NCBI GenBank assembly: GCA_937991535.1
Contig: CALKHN010000109.1
Coordinates: 199,263-263,262, forward strand
Length of the DNA: 64,000 nt
Reading direction: 5' to 3'
Source of the DNA: an uncultured Sphingobacteriales bacterium
Lineage (GTDB): Bacteria; Bacteroidota; Bacteroidia; Chitinophagales; Chitinophagaceae
The translations under genes were made by a program, and so were the position numbers. The notes under the pieces were generated by a model. The model saw nothing but the letters and a program-made list of their open reading frames with translations, made no database searches and was not told the origin of the DNA. Numbering within the stretch: position 1 is the stretch's first letter; each line of letters opens with the position of its first letter. Below are positions 16,625 to 26,624 of this stretch, piece after piece.

Positions 16625-18292
16625 CTACACCAGCATGGTTACCGGGTTCTCTAAATATTTTTTGAATGTTTGCAAAAATGCGGCGCCCACGGCCCCGTCT
16701 ACACTCCGGTGATCGCAACTCAATGTTATTTTCATAATGTTGCTTACACCAAATCCATCGCCCTTTTTAACCACGGTTTCTTTAATGCGCCCCACAGCCA
16801 TTATAGCACTATCCGGCGGGTTAATGATAGCGGTAAACTCATCAATATCCATCATGCCCAGGTTAGAAATGGTAAACGTATTACCACTAAACTCGTTGGG
16901 CTGTAATTTTTTGTTGCGCGCCCTTCCACTCAGTTCTTTACTTTCCGCAGCGATCTGGCTCAGCGATTTTTGATCGGCAAACCGTACAACGGGCACAATC
17001 AGCCCGTCGTCAATGGCCACAGCTATACCTACATGAATATGGTGCCACCAGCGTATGCTTTCATTCATCCAGCTACTGTTTACCGCGGGGTGCTGACGTA
17101 AAGCCATAGCCGCAGCTTTTACCACCATATCATTAAAGCTTATTTTAACAGGACTTATTTCATTCATCTGGACCCGCGCAGCCATCGCGTTATCCATCAC
17201 AATTTCCATTGTAAGGTAGAAATGCGGTGCAACAAATTTGCTTTCGCTCAACCGGCGGGCAATTACCTTACGAATTTGGTTCAAACCAACGTCTGTATAT
17301 CCCTCGGTGCCGGGAGCGGCAGTAAATGCAGCTACAGCACTGGCGGCAGGAGCCTCAGCGCTTTTTGCAGGAGCAGGCGTGTAATTGTCAATGTCTTTTT
17401 TTATGATCCTTCCCCCGTCTCCGGAGCCCTGTACCAATTTCAGGTCAACCCCTTTATCCTTTGCAATTTTTTTTGCTAAGGGAGAGGCTTTGATTCTTCC
17501 GTTTCCATCAGATGCCGGAGCTTCTTCCGAAGATTGCGATGCAGGCGCAGGAGCGCTGGCTGCGGTTGCTTCTTCAGCGGAAGCCACAGGCGCCGGCTGA
17601 ACATCCTGAGGATTATTTAAAGAAGCCACCAGTGCACTCACGTCCGTTCCCTCCTTACCAATAATGGCAATTACATCATTTACTTTTGCGGCTTCTCCTT
17701 CAGGAGTACCCACGTACAATAAAGTGCCATCCGTATAGCCTATTACTTCCATAGTGGCTTTATCGGTTTCCACATCGGCAAGGTTATCATCACTTTTTAC
17801 TTTGTCGCCTACTTTCTTGTTCCATTTCACAATTCTTCCTTCCGTCATGGTATCGCTGAGCAAAGGCATGCGTATAACGGTAACGCCTAACTGTTCAGGT
17901 GTTACGGCAGGTGCTGCTTTTTTTGGAGTTTCTGCTTTTGGAGCGCCGTTGGAAGCCGGCGTTTTTTCGGCGGTTTTGGGTGCTTCTTTCTGCTCCGCTT
18001 CTTTTTTAGGCGCTTCGGTTGATGCACTACCCAATGCGGCTTTATAATCTTCACCCTCTTTGCCAATAACAGCAATTACTTCTTCTACTTTTACACTTTT
18101 GCCTTTTTCAACGCCGATATATAATATGGTGCCCTCGTTATAGCTTTCCAGTTCCATGGTAGCTTTATCGGTTTCTACTTCGGCCAGCAAATCGCCCGGC
18201 TTTACTTTATCGCCTACTTTTTTATGCCATTCCACGATCACCCCTTCCGTCATGGTATCGCTCATTCGCGGCATTTTAATAACTTCAGCCAT
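16625..18292 (-). CDS. pdhC: pyruvate dehydrogenase complex dihydrolipoamide acetyltransferase (E2)
   Basis: The 555-residue protein has the full E2 layout: two lipoyl domains (about residues 2-78 and 133-210; each with the lipoylation motif ETDKATME), Ala/Pro/Glu-rich linkers, a peripheral subunit-binding domain (about 270-305, ASPLAKKIAKDKGVDLK), and the catalytic acetyltransferase domain ending in SCDHRSVDGAVGAAF with the active-site His and Asp. It forms the core of the pyruvate dehydrogenase complex and transfers acetyl groups to CoA. The E1 and E3 genes are not adjacent in this window. The start at 18292 (MAEVIKMPRMSDTMTEG) fits family members exactly. Confidence 0.95.
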   Translation of the reverse strand: MAEVIKMPRMSDTMTEGVIVEWHKKVGDKVKPGDLLAEVETDKATMELESYNEGTILYIGVEKGKSVKVEEVIAVIGKEGEDYKAALGSASTEAPKKEAEQKEAPKTAEKTPASNGAPKAETPKKAAPAVTPEQLGVTVIRMPLLSDTMTEGRIVKWNKKVGDKVKSDDNLADVETDKATMEVIGYTDGTLLYVGTPEGEAAKVNDVIAIIGKEGTDVSALVASLNNPQDVQPAPVASAEEATAASAPAPASQSSEEAPASDGNGRIKASPLAKKIAKDKGVDLKLVQGSGDGGRIIKKDIDNYTPAPAKSAEAPAASAVAAFTAAPGTEGYTDVGLNQIRKVIARRLSESKFVAPHFYLTMEIVMDNAMAARVQMNEISPVKISFNDMVVKAAAMALRQHPAVNSSWMNESIRWWHHIHVGIAVAIDDGLIVPVVRFADQKSLSQIAAESKELSGRARNKKLQPNEFSGNTFTISNLGMMDIDEFTAIINPPDSAIMAVGRIKETVVKKGDGFGVSNIMKITLSCDHRSVDGAVGAAFLQTFKKYLENPVTMLV

Positions 18293-18511
18293 ACTATATA
18301 TGAAATTTAAGTTTAAGATGTATTTGGAAGGTCGAAATTAAGGCAAAAAGCGCAAATGAAATGAGGCCGCATCTTTTTATACTCAAAAGATCCCGCCATT
18401 TCCTTAATATCAACTTTTACGGATTATGGAGAAAGTTCAAATTAAGGCAGATATTCTGTTTAATCTTTAATCGCAGAAGCTTTTTAAAACCATCTGCAGA
18501 AATTGATCGAA

Positions 18512-19483
18512 TTATAGCTTAAACAGTCTTTTTGCATTTTCATAAAGCAGTTTTCTTTCTGTTTTTTTATTACCCGACAATTTCCTGATGGTGTCTATAT
18601 CATTTGCTCCGGAACATTTACCCGAAGCAACCGTGCCAAAAACATCTTCACAATCGCTGCCATACAATAGTTTGTCCTGGTGCTTTTCGAGGAATGCTTT
18701 TGCATGCTCCCTGTCGCGGGTAAGCGCATTCAAACCAGAGCCTGCTGAAAGGTCGCCATACATATTGGGATAGTCGCTTAGGTAGCGGTCGGTAATACCA
18801 CCGGGGGCAACTGAATTTTTGGGATAAAGTATGGATTGATCCGTATGATTTTTATCAATATTGGCCCACCAGGTTTGCGCGTGGCCAATAAAGTTCACTT
18901 TTGGATATAGTTCGAGTATTTTATAAAAGTGCTCAAACCCGTAATTGTACATTGCATGTTGCCAGTGCATCAATACCGGCACATCATATTGTTGCGCCAA
19001 TTGGTATATCTTGTGCATTTCAGGAGCATTGCAGTCCACGCCAAATTTTAATTCACCTATTACTACAGCACCCAGCTTCAGGTATTTTTCAATCTCGTAA
19101 ATTGCATCCGGTGCATCCGGTACCGCGCAGGCCCCAAACCTGAACTGTTTTTTATGCGTTTTGGCAAACAGGTAAGACTCTGCGTTACCCCCCACCTGCG
19201 CCTGCAATCCGTTGGAGATGCCCTGGTGCGTAGAAGCCGAATTGGCTGGTCTTCCGGCCGGGAGCAGGATAGTGGTGGTAACGCCCATTGCTTCCTGGTG
19301 CGCCTGCATTTGTTCATCTGTGCGTGCATGATAGTGTATATGCTGATGGATATCTATAATCGGCTCCTTTTTCTTTGCAGCGGCGTCGGCAAGAAGATCA
19401 AAGGGTACTGCCGCTCCGATGGCAAGAACGCCCGTATGCGCCAGGAACCGGCGGCGGGAGTTGCTGTATGCTAATTTATTCAT
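18512..19483 (-). CDS. amidohydrolase-family protein with Tat signal
   Basis: The 323-residue protein has a twin-arginine signal (SRRRFLAHTGVLAIGAAV) at its N-terminus, so it is probably exported folded. The mature part starts with the metal-binding IIDIHQHIHYHAR, has VIGELKFGVDC, VLMHWQHAMYNYG and NFIGHAQTWW, and ends with LLYGSDCEDVFG. This is the amidohydrolase_2 (TIM-barrel, metal-dependent) pattern. It is the last gene of a five-gene operon; its ATG overlaps the preceding stop by 8 nt (ATGAATAA), which indicates translational coupling. The substrate is unknown. Confidence 0.83.
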   Translation of the reverse strand: MNKLAYSNSRRRFLAHTGVLAIGAAVPFDLLADAAAKKKEPIIDIHQHIHYHARTDEQMQAHQEAMGVTTTILLPAGRPANSASTHQGISNGLQAQVGGNAESYLFAKTHKKQFRFGACAVPDAPDAIYEIEKYLKLGAVVIGELKFGVDCNAPEMHKIYQLAQQYDVPVLMHWQHAMYNYGFEHFYKILELYPKVNFIGHAQTWWANIDKNHTDQSILYPKNSVAPGGITDRYLSDYPNMYGDLSAGSGLNALTRDREHAKAFLEKHQDKLLYGSDCEDVFGTVASGKCSGANDIDTIRKLSGNKKTERKLLYENAKRLFKL

Positions 19484-20909
19484 TGCTCATTTTATTTTTC
19501 CTCAACAAATAGGTTTCTGCCGTATAGTGAATGCCATCTTCAATGGCGAATTTTTTTATAAGGGCAGAGCCATCGGAATTTTTTTTATTCAAACCAAAAA
19601 CGAAATGTAGCCTGCTGATATAGCCTTCGGTAATATCACTTCCAATGCCCTCATTGATTACATCAGGTCTTTGTAATATTTCATTCCAGTCGCCACACTC
19701 CGTAAGGGAATTACCCAGCATCACAATTTTCTTTTGACTCTTTTGCGTTTCGAAGATGTCCACTCTTTTAAAATACTGCGGATTGTACAGATAAGAATGG
19801 TGTGTTGCTGCTGCGGGACTAAATCCAAGCACACTGTCAATAAACCGGTAAGCCTGCCACCTGATCGTTGATGGAAAATCATGTTTACAATCCGGGTAGC
19901 ACACCTGCAGATTTCCAGGTACATTCAAAAAATCATACAACTTTGCTATGGTGGCAATTCCTTTTCGTACTCCATCTACATTAAAATTAGCATCATACAA
20001 AGGTGAATTGGAAAAGAATGACCGGGGTGCAATAGCTGCAATCACTTCATCAAAATCAAAGGGAACTTTATCCGGGTCAAGATCATATTCATCCCTGATC
20101 AGTGGCATATACCTTTCCTGCGCCCATGGCCATAATTTGCTTCCATATTTTTGAGCAGATGATGAATCGCCATTGAAATAGTCGTGCATTAACGTCCATC
20201 CGCAACTGGATACTGTTACTTTAAGACGACTGTCAAATGCGGCAGTGAATATGGCATTATGGCCGCCTAATGAGTGACCCATTACAGCTATCTTATCGGG
20301 ATCAACATCCTGTCTTGCCTGCAACAAATCAACACAACGCATATTGTCGAATATGCTTTTCATGGTGCCGGATTGATAACGATCAGCCTTAAAATCATAA
20401 TCTTTCAGATCGCCGAAGCCTGGGTAATCCGGCGCTATCACTACATACCCTCTTTCGGCCATTTCCTTAGCATACGCCCTGTTGAGCAAGCTACTCTGCC
20501 CATCTGTTATTTTTTTACCGGGTTCGCCGGTAGGATGCAGGGCGAGCACAGCAGGCAATCTCTTTTGAGCGCCTTCCTGAACCGGCACATATAAATAAGC
20601 GGGCACATGCTCATTATCTGCCGCAGTGAAGCTGATAGTATACCTGGTATATGAATTTTCTTTCACACTATCTATATACAGCACATTCATCGGGGACTGG
20701 TTAACCCGTTGCGGCAAATCTCCCATAACCAACTGCATCCTGCTAAGAATCTGCGCTCTTTTTATTTCCCATTCACCTGTTGTATGAACGACACTTTCTT
20801 TACCGGTTCCATCTATATAAGACAACAAACTGTGTTGCTTTTGTGCAACAAGAATATTTCGCCCGGTACAAATTATCAAAAACAGAAAAAATAATTTTAC
20901 AAAGTTCAT
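19476..20909 (-). CDS. alpha/beta-hydrolase (acetylxylan esterase/dienelactone hydrolase type) with a shortened SGNH-hydrolase tail
   Basis: The 477-residue protein has an N-terminal signal segment (MNFVKLFFLFLIICTGRNILVA). Residues ~60-370 form an alpha/beta hydrolase with the nucleophile elbow VMGHSLGGHNA and a late catalytic His in CKHDFPSTIRW. The last ~95 residues match an SGNH hydrolase: block I MLGNSLTECGDWNEIL and NEGIGSDITEGYISRL, then directly the terminal block EDGIHYTAETYLL. The middle, where GxND normally sits, is absent, as if ~100 codons were lost in frame. The hydrolase domain looks active and the SGNH tail probably not. Stop and next start overlap. Confidence 0.8.
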   Translation of the reverse strand: MNFVKLFFLFLIICTGRNILVAQKQHSLLSYIDGTGKESVVHTTGEWEIKRAQILSRMQLVMGDLPQRVNQSPMNVLYIDSVKENSYTRYTISFTAADNEHVPAYLYVPVQEGAQKRLPAVLALHPTGEPGKKITDGQSSLLNRAYAKEMAERGYVVIAPDYPGFGDLKDYDFKADRYQSGTMKSIFDNMRCVDLLQARQDVDPDKIAVMGHSLGGHNAIFTAAFDSRLKVTVSSCGWTLMHDYFNGDSSSAQKYGSKLWPWAQERYMPLIRDEYDLDPDKVPFDFDEVIAAIAPRSFFSNSPLYDANFNVDGVRKGIATIAKLYDFLNVPGNLQVCYPDCKHDFPSTIRWQAYRFIDSVLGFSPAAATHHSYLYNPQYFKRVDIFETQKSQKKIVMLGNSLTECGDWNEILQRPDVINEGIGSDITEGYISRLHFVFGLNKKNSDGSALIKKFAIEDGIHYTAETYLLRKNKMSNE

Positions 20910-20956
20910 TTCTTATCTCAAGTTTTTTGTTTGCAAAAACGATAAGCAACTATTTC

Positions 20957-22804
20957 TTATTTTACCGGAATTAATTTTACATCCCTTACATCAAACATTG
21001 ACCCTTCCTGCGTGACCGAACCTGATTTTAATACAACAGTTTCCTCACCTTCCTTCAACCGGAGTGTTCCAATTTTTTTTGTGGCGTAGGTAAACCATGA
21101 GCCTGTTTTATTTACCCTGCCTTTTATTTTTTTATTACCGGCTGTTAATTCAAACGACTTGCCGGCCGCTGCATCAGAAACCGACCATTCAAGATAAACG
21201 TCATACTTCCCGGACTTAGCAATATCTACTTCCCATATCGCCCGGTCTTTGGCATCAAACCAGCCAAAAGCTTTCCATTCGGGCATGTATTTAATACGAG
21301 TGCCCTCTGTACCGGCCAACCAGGAGGACAAGTGGTATGATCCGTCTTCCATTTTTTGAATGCGTTCCCTGCGATTTGTAGCAGGTCGCTTTTCTTTAAA
21401 TACAGCAGGCATCAGTTCACCTGCCGCATTCACTATACTATCTTCCACTTCGGGAGCAAAAGGCGATGGCTTATTGTACCAGTACATGCTGGTTTCTGCT
21501 TCATATCCGCCTTCTTTTATTATGCGGCGGGAAGCGATATAACAGGGCACATCATTTGCATAGGCATTTATCCAAAGCCGCTCGGCGCCATATTCATTTT
21601 TAAGCCCGATGGAATAATCTACTACCACTTCACCCGCAAGATTTACCATTGCCATTTTATTGTCGAAATTCCAAACCTGCACCGGGTAATCAAGCTCAGA
21701 AGGAATGGCTGCTCCCCGTTCCACGCTTTCAAGCGCAAGCCGTGCATAATATCCCTTTATGGTTTCATCTTTGGTAAGGTTTATCAGCTCTGCAATATCC
21801 GGCACTTTCGAATAGGGCAATTTAACCCATTTCATTTTGCCGCCAGGCGGATGGTTTAACGGCTGCAACGGAGCTGTTAATAATTTATCCACATTATCTG
21901 CAATTTCTTTACCATGCTGCTGAACATCTTCCAGTTTACCTCTTGGCGAGGGATTGGCATCGCCGGCGCAGCCCAGTGCAATCAAAGCCACCGTTCCGGG
22001 ATGCCTGGCTTCAATAACACGGTGCGCCTCTGCTATCCAGTCGCCATGAATTTTATGCATATCGCCGCCAAGTGTGGTGCCATGACAGGCATAATTGATA
22101 AAAACGCCTCTCAGATTGCCATCAATACCGGTAATTTTCAATATGGGCAATGCCACATCTACCGGGCCTCCCTTTGTGCGGCGGTTGATCGCAAATAAGG
22201 CCTGCCCCTGCCCCCAGGATATAAGTGCTGGTTTGCGATCCTTTAATGCAGCCGTTGCCACATCTTTCAGTTTCTGCGTAAGCTGTTCGGAATATTGGCT
22301 AATATGGATCAACTGATCCAGTGCCAGAAGGGAATCGCCAAAATGCCCCTCGCGGTATTGCAGTATATTGATCAGGTTGCCCAGTTCAGGCCCGCCATGC
22401 GTATGAGATGCATAAATGGCAACCTGTGCGGGATCAATACCTTTTTCCTTCCACAGGAAATCAACAACATTTTTTGTAATACGCCAGGGAATGCCTACGA
22501 GATCTACAGTGATCAGCACGGAAGGATGCTGTTCATCACTGCCAAGGGCAAGCGCTTTTGCAGCTATGGGCTGCAGCACACTATCTGCTTCTGTGCTAAG
22601 CCTTGCGGCATACCCGGCCATGCGTATGGGGGTAGCTGGTGTAATATCTATACTTGCAAATCCTGCATCCACCGTTGCGTGTACGCTGGCTTTTCCCTGG
22701 GAAAAGGAAAAACCCGCGGGAAGAAACGCGGTTACAAATGCAAAAGCCACAAACAGGGCTCTGGCTCTGTTATGAATTGAAACAAATGCCACCATAGTAT
22801 TCAT
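20957..22804 (-). CDS. neutral/alkaline ceramidase N-domain-like exported protein with C-terminal carbohydrate-binding-like domain
   Basis: The protein has 615 residues. After an N-terminal signal region (hydrophobic residues ~14-35) the body starts GFASIDITPATPIRMAGYA, the hallmark of the neutral/alkaline non-lysosomal ceramidase N-terminal domain. Zn ligands are expected in YASHTHGGPELGN and NYACHGTTLGG; GCAGDANPSPRG follows. The last ~130 residues (from about 480) look like a CBM6/DUF5077-type beta-sandwich with YDVYLEWSVSD. Such proteins in Bacteroidota often sit in carbohydrate-use loci, and true ceramidase activity is not certain. The gene lies in the middle of the 18.5-26.5 kb operon. 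Confidence 0.82.
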   Translation of the reverse strand: MNTMVAFVSIHNRARALFVAFAFVTAFLPAGFSFSQGKASVHATVDAGFASIDITPATPIRMAGYAARLSTEADSVLQPIAAKALALGSDEQHPSVLITVDLVGIPWRITKNVVDFLWKEKGIDPAQVAIYASHTHGGPELGNLINILQYREGHFGDSLLALDQLIHISQYSEQLTQKLKDVATAALKDRKPALISWGQGQALFAINRRTKGGPVDVALPILKITGIDGNLRGVFINYACHGTTLGGDMHKIHGDWIAEAHRVIEARHPGTVALIALGCAGDANPSPRGKLEDVQQHGKEIADNVDKLLTAPLQPLNHPPGGKMKWVKLPYSKVPDIAELINLTKDETIKGYYARLALESVERGAAIPSELDYPVQVWNFDNKMAMVNLAGEVVVDYSIGLKNEYGAERLWINAYANDVPCYIASRRIIKEGGYEAETSMYWYNKPSPFAPEVEDSIVNAAGELMPAVFKEKRPATNRRERIQKMEDGSYHLSSWLAGTEGTRIKYMPEWKAFGWFDAKDRAIWEVDIAKSGKYDVYLEWSVSDAAAGKSFELTAGNKKIKGRVNKTGSWFTYATKKIGTLRLKEGEETVVLKSGSVTQEGSMFDVRDVKLIPVK

Positions 22805-22850
22805 TGTAGTAGTTTTTAGTTAACCGATCATCCGCCCTGTGTTTCATATT

Positions 22851-24995
22851 TTATGTCTTCTGTTGTGCAACAGCGTATATCGTTGTATTTTCCAGGTTGA
22901 TATGCATACGTGAAACATTCCTGCTCATCTTACTGATCATGATCTTTCTTTGTTCCTTCCCCCATTCAGGACTCATTGCAAATAATGCCGGCAGGGTCAG
23001 CCTGGCGGTGTCAATTTCGTATACCAGCTTATTGTCTTTGCTATCCGACCGGATATCTTTCAGCACCGGTACCCCCGATATGTCTTTTATTAGTGGATGG
23101 GGGATAGCAACAAGTGCCGTTTTTAAAAAATGTAGTACAGGGTTTTTATCATAAAATCTTATTCTTATTGCCCAGTTCGCATCTCCCGATATTTGTTTTA
23201 CCACAGGATGGAATTTATTTTTTGACATCAGGTACTTCAGCGGATCCGCGACGACTGCCGAAGGGAGGATGACCAGGTTTTTGTAGCGCATCTTCATCAA
23301 TTCTTCAGATAACGGAACGCTTCTTTTAATACCTTTATCATCGCATACACCAAAAGGAAGCGATACCCAGGCTGTTCCGCCTTCAGCAAGGTGTTTTTTT
23401 ATGGCATGCCATTGTGCATTTGAAATGCTCCCAACGTTATCTAAAATTAACGGCGTTTTTTCGCTGCATAAAGCGCGTTCATCTGCAAGTTCAGCACTTC
23501 GCAAAAAACGATAGCCCATATTGTGCCGCACAAGAGCAGATGACCACGCTTTCACGCTATCCCATTGCTCCTGCCCCTGTTCATTGCGCCATCCGTTTTC
23601 CCTGCAATCCAGGCTGCTAACCAATCTTGCTTCAACAAAATCCTGGCTGTTGCTGTTGGCGAGATCACTGTTTTTCAGCTCCCAATGATTGTACGGTGAT
23701 ATGATATCCTCTATCTCCATAGCATCGGGAGGCTCTTCTATCAGCCGGCTATTGAGGGTGCTGCTCCAGTTAACCACACCCCAGAACCGGGCAAGGCTCC
23801 AGCCTAAATAACCGCCTTTTTCGTAAATGGTATAGCTTAATGCCAGCGCGGGCGCTTTTCCCTGCTTGTGCGCGATATCTTTCTGATTCAGTGCTTCGGC
23901 ATCCATGTGAACCCAGTTCACACCATGTATATTGATTCCCACATTTTCCAGCATAAAAAAATCAAGTTCCGGAGCCATCTTTTCAACGTTCAGCGATAAG
24001 CTGTTCAATACAATGGGGCCGGAGCTGGAAACGCAGGTCATCAACGGCTTTCCGCCAATAACGCTCCTGATCATTTTTAAATGATCCACAAAGGAATCAG
24101 ACTTCATCCGCAACCAGTCCCTAAATGCCGGGTTTTCATAGTTTCCCCAGTGGTAGCTGTTTTTGCCTGACGTGTTGCCCCAAAAATCTTTATCACTGAA
24201 TGGCGGTATCACGCGATCATAGTCTCTTTTCAATCTCTCCCTGCAATACCGGCATCCGCATGTTCTAAGCCCTGCGTAGTCGCACATATCATCTACTTGT
24301 ATACCATCCAAAGGAACTTCTTTCAGCAGCCGGGTTAAGTATTTCCTGTGCATTTCCAAAAAACCGGGATTGTTCGGGCAGAATACTTCTATTTGATACG
24401 CGCCTGAATAGCCCCGGCTTCCATCTGTTATGTCTAACTCACAGAGGTCGTCAAATAAATGCCCTTCGTATTGAGCATGCCTGGCTGCAACGGAATCGGG
24501 AAACAATAAAACATGATGCCGTTGCCATTTATGCACTTTAATAAATTCCGATTCATTTCGGGGTCTTGTGGTGTGGTTGCAGGAATAATGATCCATGAAC
24601 CGGATATTATACCGGTGCAATTCCTCGCATACGTTTCTGTAATAACCATGTAGCTGGTGAAAATAATTGGAATAGTCGAACCTGATATGAAAGCCGAAAT
24701 TGATGGCCGTATCAATTCCCGCTTTGGCAAAAGCTTCGGCCCGGTGCTTTATTTTATCAGTAACCTTTTTTTGCGGCCAAAGAATATCTTCTAATGTACA
24801 CCACCAGGAAGCAGCTCTGTGCGGGATAAAGGGATTCGCCTTCAACTCGTTTGTATCAGGCGTCATGATCTCCTGTATGTCTGACGCAATGGTTTGGGCA
24901 AGCAGTTGAGATACATTACCCGATACGCCCAGTGCAACACCGGACACAGCCGTCATTTTTATAAATTCACGCCTGGTATTTTTTTCCCTGTTCAT
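22851..24995 (-). CDS. Tat-exported putative glycoside-hydrolase-like TIM-barrel protein
   Basis: The 714-residue protein starts with a twin-arginine signal (TRREFIKMTAVSGVALG). The large middle resembles a glycosidase TIM barrel, with INFGFHIRFDYSNYF, a GIQVDDMCDY strand end that could carry a catalytic Asp, and a Cys cluster TCGCRYCRE right after it. Around residues 510-600 there is a GATase/trimerisation-like fold (EGGTAWVSLPFGVC), followed by a beta-rich C-terminus. I cannot name a CAZy family. Its position behind a Na+ symporter gene supports degradation of an imported or periplasmic substrate. Confidence 0.6.
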   Translation of the reverse strand: MNREKNTRREFIKMTAVSGVALGVSGNVSQLLAQTIASDIQEIMTPDTNELKANPFIPHRAASWWCTLEDILWPQKKVTDKIKHRAEAFAKAGIDTAINFGFHIRFDYSNYFHQLHGYYRNVCEELHRYNIRFMDHYSCNHTTRPRNESEFIKVHKWQRHHVLLFPDSVAARHAQYEGHLFDDLCELDITDGSRGYSGAYQIEVFCPNNPGFLEMHRKYLTRLLKEVPLDGIQVDDMCDYAGLRTCGCRYCRERLKRDYDRVIPPFSDKDFWGNTSGKNSYHWGNYENPAFRDWLRMKSDSFVDHLKMIRSVIGGKPLMTCVSSSGPIVLNSLSLNVEKMAPELDFFMLENVGINIHGVNWVHMDAEALNQKDIAHKQGKAPALALSYTIYEKGGYLGWSLARFWGVVNWSSTLNSRLIEEPPDAMEIEDIISPYNHWELKNSDLANSNSQDFVEARLVSSLDCRENGWRNEQGQEQWDSVKAWSSALVRHNMGYRFLRSAELADERALCSEKTPLILDNVGSISNAQWHAIKKHLAEGGTAWVSLPFGVCDDKGIKRSVPLSEELMKMRYKNLVILPSAVVADPLKYLMSKNKFHPVVKQISGDANWAIRIRFYDKNPVLHFLKTALVAIPHPLIKDISGVPVLKDIRSDSKDNKLVYEIDTARLTLPALFAMSPEWGKEQRKIMISKMSRNVSRMHINLENTTIYAVAQQKT

Positions 24996-25055
24996 TTATT
25001 GTGCTTTGGGTTTCTGTTTAATACATGGTATAGTGATATATTGGCTTCACCATCT

Positions 25056-26528
25056 TTACTCCGACGTTGGCTTTTTCAGTGCTTCCATCAGGTTGTTTAC
25101 CTTAACAGGAACGGTCTTTGTCATTAATCCCACAACAATATATACTATTGCTGAAACAAGTGTAGGCAAGCCTACTTCCAATGCCAGACTGTTAAGCGGG
25201 ATATTTTTAGTAATAATAAAAGTGAATATTCCGGCAGCAATAGAAGCGATGGCGGCGCCAGGTCCGCTGGATTTGAACGCGGGAAGTAACCCCAGCAACA
25301 ATGGCAATGCCGTTGGACCCAGCAACGCGCCAAACCAGTTCACTATCAAACCCAGCACACCACCAAAACGTTCATAATTTATGGCAACAGCAATGGTAGC
25401 CAATGTAAACAAAAAAGTGGTAATACGCGCTGTACGAAGCGGATGCCCGTCGTTTGAAAATTTCTTAGATACCACAGGAAGTATATCTCTTGTAATAACC
25501 GCTGCAATGGTATTTACATCAGAAGATGTCATGCCCATGGTTGCCGCAAAAAGGGAAGCTATCACCAACCCTATCATCCCCTCCGGCAAAATTTCAAGCA
25601 TCAACCTTCCGTACGCTGTATCGGGCTTATCAAGTCCGGGAATAATAACCGGCGCCGCCCACATAGGGAAAAAAAGTATCAATGGCCAAATGAGATACAG
25701 ATAGCCCGATAACCTGGCTGCTTTGGTGGCTTCTTTTTCTGAAGGCGAAGAAATATAACGCGTAGCAAGGCTCCAGCTACCTCCATTATAACTCAAAAAA
25801 TAAAGCAGGAACAGCACGGCAACAAAACCCGCAGTATAAGGATCGTTAAACAAATAGCTGTGCTCCGGCGGCAGTTGCTTCCATATGCCCGTTATGGAAT
25901 CTGCTCCGCCAAGTCTTCTTACTACCAGTACAAACATAACCACGCCGCCAAGCACCTGCACGATAAACTGTATCAGATCTGTAATAATAACCCCCCAAAG
26001 CCCTCCGAAAGTAACGTAAATAAGTGTTACAATACCGGAAACCAAAATCCCCTGTGTCATGGGGATCCCTGCTACTACATTCAGCAAAATGCCTATAGCA
26101 GCCCACTTTGCTCCAACGTCGAACACTTTTAAAATAGCGCCGCTCCATGCCATGATTTGCTGCGTAACAAGATTATATCGTGTGTTGAGGTATTCAAGCG
26201 GAGACTGTATCTGAAAGTTTTTTCGAAGCCTTACCCAATATACAGGGAATATTTTCGCACTTACAATAATGGCTACCGCTACCGGAAAAGCCCACCACAT
26301 ATACATGGTAAACCCATGCGTATATGCTACTGCCGCGTATGCTACAAATACAGCACCACTATGTCCTGATACATGATGGGAAATACCGGCCAGCCACCAG
26401 GGTAATTTTCCACCGGCCACAAAATAATCTTCCGAATTTTTACTCTTGAAATAAGACCATATGCCGATAACGATCATACTCAGAAAAAAAAGTGCAACTA
26501 CAATGAAGTCAATTTTATGAAGTGGCAT
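25056..26528 (-). CDS. sodium:solute symporter (SSS family)
   Basis: The 490-residue integral membrane protein has about 13 predicted transmembrane segments. The start MPLHKIDFIVVALFFLSMIV, then GGKLPWWLAGISHHVSGHSG and LEYLNTRYNLVTQQIMAW, matches SGLT/SSS-family transporters, and the SSDVNTIAAVITRDI segment near residue 330-345 holds typical Na+-site Ser/Asp residues. It imports a solute with Na+; family members carry sugars, sialic acid, amino acids or vitamins. It is the first gene of a five-gene operon with exported hydrolases, so a sugar or sugar-like breakdown product is the likely cargo. Confidence 0.9.
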   Translation of the reverse strand: MPLHKIDFIVVALFFLSMIVIGIWSYFKSKNSEDYFVAGGKLPWWLAGISHHVSGHSGAVFVAYAAVAYTHGFTMYMWWAFPVAVAIIVSAKIFPVYWVRLRKNFQIQSPLEYLNTRYNLVTQQIMAWSGAILKVFDVGAKWAAIGILLNVVAGIPMTQGILVSGIVTLIYVTFGGLWGVIITDLIQFIVQVLGGVVMFVLVVRRLGGADSITGIWKQLPPEHSYLFNDPYTAGFVAVLFLLYFLSYNGGSWSLATRYISSPSEKEATKAARLSGYLYLIWPLILFFPMWAAPVIIPGLDKPDTAYGRLMLEILPEGMIGLVIASLFAATMGMTSSDVNTIAAVITRDILPVVSKKFSNDGHPLRTARITTFLFTLATIAVAINYERFGGVLGLIVNWFGALLGPTALPLLLGLLPAFKSSGPGAAIASIAAGIFTFIITKNIPLNSLALEVGLPTLVSAIVYIVVGLMTKTVPVKVNNLMEALKKPTSE

Positions 26529-26624
26529 TTAAGCAGTTTGAAGGTGGTAAAAGTGCACATATCCTGCATCTGTTTATCAGCTAAAACATTTTTCCAATTT
26601 AAAACATAAAACGGAAATGAACGA

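Noticed and set aside
20957..22804. Firm assignment as ceramidase
   Set aside because: The N-domain is clear, but the rest differs and this family often sits in carbohydrate loci in Bacteroidota, so only a ceramidase-like call is made.
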